Source: Purshia tridentata (Eukaryota > Streptophyta > Magnoliopsida > Rosales > Rosaceae). From it: a stretch of DNA of 30,739 bases. A program made the position numbers and the translations under genes. Each line of letters starts with the position of its first letter. Position 1 is the stretch's first letter. The notes under the pieces were generated by a model that made no database searches, was not told the origin of the DNA, and saw nothing but the letters and a program-made list of their open reading frames with translations. The stretch covers positions 1 to 30,739 of the forward strand of contig QANT01001978.1 in NCBI GenBank assembly GCA_003254885.1. The letters run 5' to 3'. Below are positions 21,726 to 30,077 of the stretch, piece by piece.

Positions 21726-22295
21726 TCCGATTCGATTGATGTCAGACCAAAATGTGCTCGGTTAAAATGAAAGACATGGGGAAGCACTTTCTCGTGTCTC
21801 GATTAGCGTGCTACCTGTAAAGAACCACTTGAGGTGTTGAGATTGCACGAAAACATCACTTCGTTGCACACTGAGTACAATTTGGTTAACGTTGCACCAA
21901 AACACTATTGGTTGGGAAGAAAGGCATGGGGAAGCACTTTCTCAAATCTCGATGAGCGTGCTAGCCCTACAGAGCCACTTTATGTGTTAAGAGTGCACGA
22001 AAACGTGATTTCAGTGCACACTAAGTCAACTTTGATCAAAGTTGCTCGAAAATGTGCTTGGTTGGCAAGAAACATAAGGGGAACCACCTTCTCAATTTTG
22101 GATTAGCGTTTTCGACCAAAAGAACCACGCTGGGTACTAAGAATGCATGAAAACGTCATTTCAGTAAACAATGTGTCCAATTTAGTTAAAGTTGCTCCAA
22201 AAGGTGCTCTGTTGACAAGAAAGACACGAGCAAGCACATTTTCATGTTTGGATTAGAATTCTAGGCCCAAAGAAACACTTTAGGTGCACACTGAG
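21726..22295 (+). repeat. Shortened unit with a B/C hybrid
   Basis: A 21726, a B/C hybrid 21876-22025 that switches in 'cactttctcaaatctcgatg', D 22026, and an E of 120 bp from 22176 that has lost about 30 bp ('ctttaggtgcacactgag'). Confidence 0.85.
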
Positions 22296-23196
22296 TCCAA
22301 TTCAGTTGATGTCGGACCAAAATGTGCTCGGTTAAAATGAAAGACATGGGGAAGCTGTTTCTCATGTCTCGATTTGCGTGCTACCGATAAAGAATCATTT
22401 GAGGTGTTGAGACTGCATGAAAACGTCATTTCAGTGCACACTAAGTCAAATTTGATTAAAGTTGCTCCAAAACGTGCTTCGTTGGCAAGAAAAACATGGG
22501 GAACTACCTTCTTAAGTCTTGATTAGCGTTCTTGACCAAAAGAACCACTTTGGGTGCTAAGAATGCACGAAAACGTCATTTCATTGAACATTGTGTACAA
22601 TTAGGTTAAAATTGCTCCAAAAGGCGCTCTGTTGATAAGAAAGACACGGGCAAGCACATTCTCATGTTTGGATTAGCGTTCTAGGCCCAAACAAACACTT
22701 TAGGTGTTAAGCATGTGTGAACACGTCGTTTTGGTGCACAGTGAGTCCAATTCGGTTGATGTCAGACCAAAATGGGCTCGGTTAAAATGGAAGACATGGG
22801 GAAGCACTTTCTCATGTCTCGATTTGCGTGCTACCCATAATGAACCGTTTGAGGTGTTTAGACTGCACGAAAACGTCATTTCAGTGCACACTAAGTCAAA
22901 TTTTGATTAAAGTTGCTCCAAAACGTGCTTGGTTGGCAAAAAAGAGAAGGGGAAGCCCCTTCTCAAGTCTCGATTAGTGTTCTTGACCAAAAGAACCACT
23001 TTGGGTGCTAAGAACGCATGAAAACGTCATTTCAGTGCACATTGTGCACAATTTAGTTAAAGTTGCTCCAAAAGGTACTTTGTTGACAAGAAAGACACGG
23101 GCAAGCAGATTCTCAGGTTTGGATTAGCGTTCTAGGCCCAAAGAAACACTTTAGGTGTTAACCATGCGTGAACACGTTGTTTCGGTGCACACTGAG
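22296..23196 (+). repeat. Two copies of a three-monomer HOR, A-D-E (about 450 bp)
   Basis: A starts at 22296 and 22746, then 23197. In both copies A is followed directly by D (22446, 22896) and then E (22596, about 23047), with B and C absent. Both share 'gatttgcgtgctacc.ataa' in A and 'cattgtg..caattt' at the D-E junction, so a trimeric variant was locally amplified. Confidence 0.85.
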
Positions 23197-23945
23197 TCTG
23201 ATTCGGTTGATGTCGGACCAAAAGCTGCTTGGTTAATTTGAAAGACATGGGGAAGCACTTTCTCATGTCTTGATTAGCGTGCTACCCGTAAAGAACCACT
23301 TGAGGTGTTGAGACTGCACGAAAACATCACTTCGTTGCACACTGAGTGCAATTTGGTTAACGTTGCCCCAAAACACTATTGGATGACAAGAAAGGCATAG
23401 GGAAGCACTTTCACATGCTCGGTTTAGCGTTCTAGCCATACAGAAGCACATTTCGTGTTAAATGGGACGACAACATCATTTCAGCGCTTAGTCAGTCTAA
23501 TTTCATCCAAATTGGGGCAAAACGTGTCCGGTTTACAAAAAAGGTATGGGGAAGTAGTTTGTCATATCTCGATTAGCGTTCTAGTCCAACTGAACCACTT
23601 TATGTGTTAAGAGTGCGCCAAAACATTATTTCAATGCACACTAAGTCAAATTACATTAAAATTGCGCCAAAACGTGCTTGGTTGGCCAGAAAGACAAGGG
23701 GAACCACCTTCTCAAGTCTCGATTAGCGTTCTTGACCAAAAGAACCACTTTGCGTGCTAAGAACGCATGAAAACGTCATTTCAGTGCACACTGAGTACAA
23801 TTCAGTTAAAGTTGCACTAAAAGGTGCTGAGTTGACGAGAAAGACATGGGCCAGCACATTCTTTTGTTTGGATTAGCGATCTAGGCCCAAAGAAATACTT
23901 TAGGTGTTAAGCATGCGTGAACATGTCGTTTCGGTGCACACTGAG
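23197..23945 (+). repeat. Regular A-B-C-D-E HOR copy
   Basis: A 23197, B 23347, C 23496, D 23646, E 23796; 749 bp in total, between two rearranged segments. The B site is tttcgtgttaaatggga. Confidence 0.85.
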
Positions 23946-25581
23946 TTAGATTCGATTGATGTCAGACCGAATGTACTCGGTTGATAGGAAAGACATGGGG
24001 AAGCACTTTCTCTTGTCTCAATTAGCGTTCTTGACCAAAAGAACCACCTTGGGTGCTAAGAACGCATGAAAACGTCATTTCAGTGCACATTGTACACAAT
24101 TTAGTTAACGTTGCTCCAAAAGGGGCTCTGTTGACAAGAAAGACAGGGGCAAGCGCATTCTAATGCTTGGATTTGCGTTCTAGGCGCAAAGAAACACTTT
24201 AGGTGTTAAGCATGCGTGAACGCGGCGTTTCGATGCACGGTGAGTCCGATTTGGTTGATGTCGAACCAAAACGCGCTCGGTTGACATGAAAGACATTGGG
24301 GAGGCGCTTTCTCATGTCTCGATTTGCGTGCTATCCATAGAGAACCAATTGAGGTGTTGAGAGTGCACGAAAACGTCACTTCGTTGCACATTGAGTACAA
24401 TTTGGTTAATGTTGCACCAAAACACTATTGGTTGGCAAGAAAGGCATGGGGAAGCACTTTATCACGCTCGGATTAGCGTTCTAGCCATACAAAAGCACAT
24501 TTCGTATTAGATGGGAAGACAACATTATTTCAGTGTGTACTAAGTCTAATTTCATCCAAATTGCGCCAAAATGTGCCCGGTTTGTAAAAAAGGCATGGGA
24601 AGCACTTTCTTATAACTTGCTATCCATAAAGAACCAATTGAGGTGTTGAGAGTGCACGAAAACGTCACTTCGTTGCACATTGAGTACAATTTGGTTAATG
24701 TTGCACCAAAACACTATTGGTTGGCAAGAAAGGCATGGGGAAGCACTTTATCACGCTCGGATTAGCGTTCTAGCCATACAAAAGCACATTTCGTATTAGA
24801 TGGGAAGACAACATTATTTCAGTGTGTACTAAGTCTAATTTCATCCAAATTGCGCCAAAATGTGCCCGGTTTGTAAAAAAGGCATGGGAAGCACTTTCTT
24901 ATAACTCGATGAGCGTGGTAGCCCTACAGACCCACTTTATGTGTTAAAAGTGCACGAAAACGTCATTTCAGTGCACACTAAGTCAAATTCGATTAAAGTT
25001 GCTCCAAAACGTGCTTGGTTGGCAAGAAAGACAAGGGGAACGACCTTCTCAAGTCTCGATTAGTGTTCTTGACCAAAAGAACCACTTTGGATGCTTGGAA
25101 CGCATAAAAACGTCATTTCAGGGCACACTGAGTACAATTTAGTTAAAGTTGCCCTAAAAAGTGATCGGTTGACAAGAAAGACATGGGCAAGCACATTCTC
25201 ATGTTTCAATTAGCGTTCTAGGCCCAAAAAAAATCTTTAGGTGTTAAGCATGCATGAACACGTCGTTTCAGTGCAGATTGAGTCGATTCAGTTGATGTCG
25301 AACAAAAACATGCTCGGTTGACATGAAAGATATGGGGAAGCACTTTCTCATGTCTCGATTAGCGTTCTTGACCAAAATAACCACTTTGGGTGCTAAGAAC
25401 GCATGAAAACATTATTTCAGTGCACATTGTACACAATTTAGTTAACGTTGCTCGAAAAGGTGCTCTGTTGACAAGAAAGACAGGGGCAAGCGCATTCTAA
25501 TGCTTGGATTCGCATTCTAGGCCCAAAGAAACACTTTAGGTGTCAAGCATGCGTGAACACGGCGTTTCGATGCACGGTGAG
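23946..25581 (+). repeat. Complex segment: two A/D-E dimers around a HOR with a 289-bp duplication
   Basis: Order: an A/D hybrid 23946 plus E 24095 (299 bp in total); then A 24245, B 24396, C/A 24545, B 24685, C 24834, D 24983, E 25133; then an A/D hybrid 25283 plus E about 25431 (299 bp in total). The two dimers share many private variants. The middle unit is 749 + 289 bp because of the tandem duplication described separately. Confidence 0.85.
24330..24906 (+). repeat. 289-bp tandem duplication, nearly identical
   Basis: The stretch from 24331 ('ctatccatagagaacc') to about 24617 recurs from 24620 ('ctatccataaagaacc') to about 24906. I see one difference (g/a in the first ten bases). The copies span A-end, B and most of a C, and the junction reads 'cttataacttgctatcc'. 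There is no N here, so this looks like a genuine and very recent event. Confidence 0.85.
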
Positions 25582-26329
25582 TCCGATTTGGTTGATGTCG
25601 AACCAAAACGCGCTCGGTTGACATGAAAGACATTGGGAGGCGGTTTCTCATGTCTCGATTTGCGTGCTACCTGTAAAGAACTACTTGAGGTGTTGAGACT
25701 ACACTAAAACGTCACTTCGTTGCACACTGAGTATAATTTGGTTAATGTTGCACCAAAACACTATTGGTTGCCAAGAAAGGCATGGGGAAGCACTTTCTCA
25801 TGCTCGGGTTAGCGTGCTTGCCATAAAGAAGCACATGTCGTGTTATACGGTACGACCACATCATTTCGGTGCGTACTCAGTTTAACTTCAACCAAATTGC
25901 GCCAACATGTGCCCAATTTGCAAAAAGGGCATTGGGAAGCACTTTCTCATATCTCGATTAGTGTGCTAGCCCGATAGAACTATTTATGTGTTAAGAGTGC
26001 ACGAAAACGTGATTTCAGGGCACACTGAGTCAAATTTGATTCAGGTTGCACGAAAACGTGCTTGGTTGGTAAGAAAGACAAGGGGAATCACCGTCTCTAG
26101 CCTCGATTACCGATCTTGACCAAAAGAACCAATTTGGGTGCTAAGAACGCACAAAAACGTCATTTCAGTGCACACTGAGTACAATTTAGTTAAAGTTGCA
26201 CCAAAAGGTACATGGTTGATAAGAAAGACACGGGCAAGCACATTCTCATGTTTGGATAAGCATTCTAGGCCCAAAGAAACACTTTAGGTGTTAAGGATGT
26301 GTGAACACATCGTTTCAGTGCACAGTGAG

Positions 26330-26479
26330 TCCGATTTGGTTGATGTCGGGCCAAAATATAATTAGTTGACCTGAAAGACAAGGGGAAGCACTTTCTCATG
26401 TCTCGATTATCGTGCTACCCGTATAGAACCATTCTAGGTGTTGAGGCTGCACGAAAACGTCACTTCATTGCAAACTGAG
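26330..26479 (+). repeat. Reference monomer A
   Basis: A representative A monomer of 150 bp. Key words are 'tccgatttggttgatgtcgg' at the start, 'ctgaaagacaaggggaagca' in the core, 'gctacccgta' and 'gttgaggctgcacgaaaacg'. Type A is the only one with 'gttgatgtcgg'. Confidence 0.9.
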
Positions 26480-26628
26480 CATAATTTGGTTAAAATTGCA
26501 CCAAAACACTATTGGTTGGCAAGAAAGGCATAGGGAAGCACTTTCTCATGCCCGGATTAGCGTTCTAGCCATAAAGAAGCACTTTTCAAGTTATACGGGA
26601 CGACAACATCATTTTGGTGCGTAGTCAG
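26480..26628 (+). repeat. Reference monomer B (carries the CENP-B-box-like site)
   Basis: A representative B monomer of 149 bp. Key words are 'accaaaacactattggttgg', 'gcgttctagccataaagaag' and 'cgacaacatcattt'. The box-like site lies at 26584-26600 (tttcaagttatacggga, one mismatch to the core consensus). Confidence 0.9.
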
Positions 26629-26778
26629 TCTAATTTCAACCAAATTGCGCCTAAACGTGCTCGGTTTGCAACAAAAGCATGGGGAAGCACTTTCTCATAT
26701 CACGATTAGCGTGCTAGCTCGACAGAACCACTTTATGTGTTAAGAGTGCACAAAAACTTCATTTCAGTGCACACTAAG
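26629..26778 (+). repeat. Reference monomer C
   Basis: A representative C monomer of 150 bp. Key words are 'tctaatttcaaccaaattgc' at the start, 'cggtttgcaacaaaagcatg' and 'agaaccactttatgtgttaa'. Type C is marked by 'gtttgcaaaaaaggcatggg' in most copies. Confidence 0.9.
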
Positions 26779-26928
26779 TCAAATTTGATTAAAGTTGCTC
26801 CAAAACGTGCTTGGTTGGCAAGAAACACAAGGGGAACCACGTTCTCAAGTCTCGATTGGCGTTCTTGACCAAAAGAACCACTTTGGGTGCTAAGAACGCA
26901 CGACAAGGTCATTTCAGTGCACACTGAG
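26779..26928 (+). repeat. Reference monomer D
   Basis: A representative D monomer of 150 bp. Key words are 'tcaaatttgattaaagttgc', 'ccaaaacgtgcttggttggc', 'ttcttgaccaaaagaacc' and 'tttgggtgctaagaacgcac'. Confidence 0.9.
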
Positions 26929-27078
26929 TACAATTTAGTTAAAGTTTCACCAAAAGGTGCTTGGTTGATAAGAAAGACACGGGCAAGCACATTCTCATGT
27001 TTGGATTAGCATTCTAGGCCCAAAGAAACACTTTAGGTGTTAAGCATGCGTGAACACGTCGTTTCGATGCACAGTGAG
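26929..27078 (+). repeat. Reference monomer E
   Basis: A representative E monomer of 150 bp. Key words are 'tacaatttagttaaagtttc', 'gacacgggcaagcacattct', 'ctaggcccaaagaaacactt' and 'gttaagcatgcgtgaacacg'. Type E uses 'agcacattctc' where the other types have 'agcactttctc'. Confidence 0.9.
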
Positions 27079-27332
27079 TCCGATTCGGTTGATGTGGGAC
27101 CAAAACGTGCTCGGTTAACATGAAAGACGTGGTGAAGCACTTTCTCATGTCTCGATTAGCGTGCTACCCGTAAAGAACCACTTGAGGTGTTCAGACTGTA
27201 CAAAAACGTCACTTCGTTGCACACTCGGTACAATTTGGTTAACGTTGCACCAAAACACTATTGGTTGGCAAGAAAGGCATGGGGAAGCACTTTCTCATGC
27301 TTTGATTAGTGTTCTAGCCATACCGAAGCACA

Positions 27333-27349
27333 TTTCGTGTTAGATGGGA
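27333..27349 (+). other. CENP-B-box-like site, common one-mismatch form
   Basis: The common form tttcgtgttagatggga differs from NTTCGNNNNANNCGGGN only by T for C in CGGG. The same 17-mer recurs in many B monomers, for example at 29575-29591. Confidence 0.5.
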
Positions 27350-30069
27350 TGACAACATCATTTTGGTGCGTAGTCAGTCTAATTTCATCCAAATTGCGCC
27401 AAAACGTGCCCGGTTTGCAAAAAAGGCATTGGGAAGCACTTTCTTATATCTCGATTAGCGTGCTAGCCCTACAGAACCACTTGATGTGTTAAGAGTGCAC
27501 AAAAACATCATTTCAGCGCACACTAAGTCAAATTTGATTAAATTTGCTCCAAAACGTGCTTGGTTGGCAAGAAACACGAGGGGAACCACCTTCTCAAGTC
27601 TCGATTAGCGTTCTTGACCAAAAGAAGCAATTTGGTTGCTAAGAACGCGCAAAAACGTCATTTCAGGGCACACTGAGTTCAATTTAGTTAAAGTTGCACA
27701 AAAAGGTGCTCGGTTGATAAGAGAGACACGAGCAAGCACATTCTCATGTTTGGATTAGCGTTCTAGGCCCAAAGAAACACTTTAAGTGTTAAGCATGCGT
27801 GAACACGTCGTTTCAGTGCACAGTGAGTCCAATTCGGTTGATGTCGGACCAAAATGTGCTCGGCTGACATGAAAGACATGGGGAAACACTTTCTCATATC
27901 TCGATTATTGTGTTACCCGTAAAGAACCACTTGAGGTGTTGAGACTGCACGAAAACGTAACTTTGTTGCACATTCAGTACAATTTGGTTAACGTTGCACC
28001 AAAACACTATTGGTTGGCAAGAAAGGCATGGGGAAGCACTTTCTCATGATCGGATTAGCGTTCTAGCCACACAAAACCACATTTCGTGTTAGATGGGAAG
28101 ACAACATTATTTCGGTGCCTACTAAGTCTAATTTCATCCAAATTGCGCCAAAACGTGCCCAGTTTGCAAAAAAGGCATGGGGAAGCACTTTCTCTTATCT
28201 CGATGAGCGTGCTAGCCCTACAGAACCACTTTACGTGTTAAGAGTGCATGAAAATGTCATTTCAGTGCACAATAATTCAAATTTGATTAAAGTTGCTGCA
28301 AAACGTGGTTGGTTAGCAAGAAAGACAAGCGGAACCACCTTCTCAAGTCTCGATTAGCGTTCTAGACCAAAAGAACCACTTTAGATGCTAAGAACGCACA
28401 AAAACGTCATTTCAGAGCGCACTGAGTACAATTTAGTTAAATGTGCACCAAAAGGTGCTCGGTTGACAAGAAAGACACGGGCAAGCACATTCTCATGCTT
28501 TGATTAGCGTTCTAGGCCCAAAGAAACACATTAGGTGTTCAGCATGTGTGAATACGTCGTTTCGGTGCACATTGAGTCCAATTCAGTTGATGTCGGACTA
28601 AAACGTGCTCGGTTGACATGAAAGATATGGGGAAGCACTTTCCCATGTCTAGATTAGTGTGCTACCCGTAAAGAACCACTTGAGGTGTTGAGACTGCACG
28701 AAAACTTCACTTCGTTGTGCACAGAGTTGAATTTGGTTAACATTGCACCAAAACACTATTGGTTGGCAAGAAAGGCATGGGGAAGCACTTTCTCATGCTC
28801 AGATTAGCAGTCTAGCCATAAAGAAGCATATTTCGTGTTATACAGGACGACAATATCATTTCGATGCGTACTTAGTCAAATTTCAACCAAATTGCGCCAA
28901 AATGTGCCCAAGTTGCAAAAAAGGCATGGGGAACCACTTTCTCATATCTTGATTAGCGTGCTAGCCCAATAGAACCACTTTATGTGTTAAGAGTCCACGA
29001 AAATGTCATTTCAGTGCACACTAAGTCAAATTTGATTAAAGTTGCTCGAAAACGTGCTTGGTTGGCAAGAAAGACAAGGGGAACCACCTTCTCAAGTCTT
29101 GATTAGCGTGCTTGACCAAAAAAACCACTTTGGGTGCTAAGAACACACGAAAACGCCATTTCAGTGCCCACTGAGTACAATTGAGTTAAACTTGCTCCAA
29201 AAGGTCGTCGGTTGATAAGAACGGGCAAGCACTTTCTCATGTTTGGATTAGCGTTCTAGGCCCAACGAAACACTTTAGGTGTTAAGCATGCGTGAACACG
29301 TCGTTTCGATGCACAGTGAGTTTTATTCGGTTCATGTCGGATCAAAACGTGCTCGGTTGACATGAAAGACTTGGGGAAGCACTTTCTCATGTCTCGATTC
29401 GCGTGCTACCCGTATAGAACCACTTGAGGTGTTGAGACTACACGAAAACGTCACTTCGTTGCACATTGAGTACAATTTGGTTATCGTTGCACGAAAACAC
29501 TATTGTTTGGCAAGAAAGGCATGGGGAAGCACTTTCTCATGCTCAGATTAGCGTTCTGGCCACACAAAAGCACATTTCGTGTTAGATGGGAAGACAACAT
29601 CATTTCGGTGCGTACTTAGTCTAATTTCATCCAAATTGTGCCAAAACGTGCCAGTTTGCAAAAAAGGCATGGGGAAGCACTTTCTCATATCTCGATGATC
29701 GTGCTAGCCCTACAGAACCACTTTACGTGTTAAGAGTGCATGAAAACGTCATTTCATTGCACACTAAGTCAAATTTGATTAAAGTTGCTCCAAAACGTGC
29801 TTGGTTGGCAAGAAAGACAAGGGGAACCACCTTCTGAAGTCTCGATTAGCGTTCTTGACCAAAAGAACCACTTTGGATGCTAAGAACGCACAAAAACATC
29901 ATTTCAGGGCACACAGAGTACAAGTGAGTTAAAGTTACACTAGAAGGTGCTCGGTTGATAAGGAAGACATGGGCAAGCACATTCTCATGTTTGGACTAGC
30001 GTTCTAGGCCCATAGAAACACTTTAGGTGTTAAGCATGCGTGAACACGTCGTTTCGATGCAAAGTGAGT

Positions 30070-30077
30070 CTCATTCG
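30070..30077 (+). repeat. Truncated A monomer at the right array edge
   Basis: Only the first bases of an A monomer are present ('tctcattcg' after 'aaagtgag'). The sequence then changes abruptly to non-satellite DNA at about 30078. Confidence 0.75.

Larger units (their letters stand above)
25582..30069 (+). repeat. Six regular A-B-C-D-E HOR copies
   Basis: A starts at 25582, 26330, 27079, 27828, 28577 and 29321; units are 748, 749, 749, 749, 744 and 749 bp. This is the most ordered part of the array. Two B-C haplotypes are mixed. One has 'gttatacgg' followed by 'ttcaaccaaattg' (first, second and fifth copies), and the other has 'gttagatggga' followed by 'ttcatccaaattg' (third, fourth and sixth). 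Confidence 0.92.
5295..30077 (+). repeat. Tandem satellite array, about 150-bp monomers in a five-monomer higher-order repeat
   Basis: The whole interval consists of head-to-tail monomers of very nearly 150 bp, about 165 in number, all in one orientation. Every monomer carries a core 'gg(g)aagcac(t/a)ttctca...tcgattagcgt' and ends in 'cgaaaacgtcatttc.gtgcacactgag'. Five types recur in fixed order: A ('tccgattcggttgatgtcgg'), B ('tacaatttggttaacgttgc'), C ('tctaatttcatccaaattgc'), D ('tcaaatttgattaaagttgc') and E ('tacaatttagttaaagttgc'). Types differ strongly from one another, while copies of one type are much more alike. The array starts nine or ten bases into an E monomer and stops seven or eight bases into an A monomer. 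Such arrays are typical of plant centromeric or subtelomeric heterochromatin. The location is not shown by the sequence, and I cannot name the satellite family. Confidence 0.95.

Noticed and set aside
5295..30077. CRISPR-like array
   Set aside because: There are no short identical repeats with unique spacers. The periodicity is 150/749 bp with diverged full-length monomers, as in eukaryotic satellites.
5295..30077. Firm assignment as a functional centromere
   Set aside because: Monomer size, HOR structure and the box-like site are suggestive only. Subtelomeric and knob satellites can look alike, and sequence without CENH3 data cannot decide.
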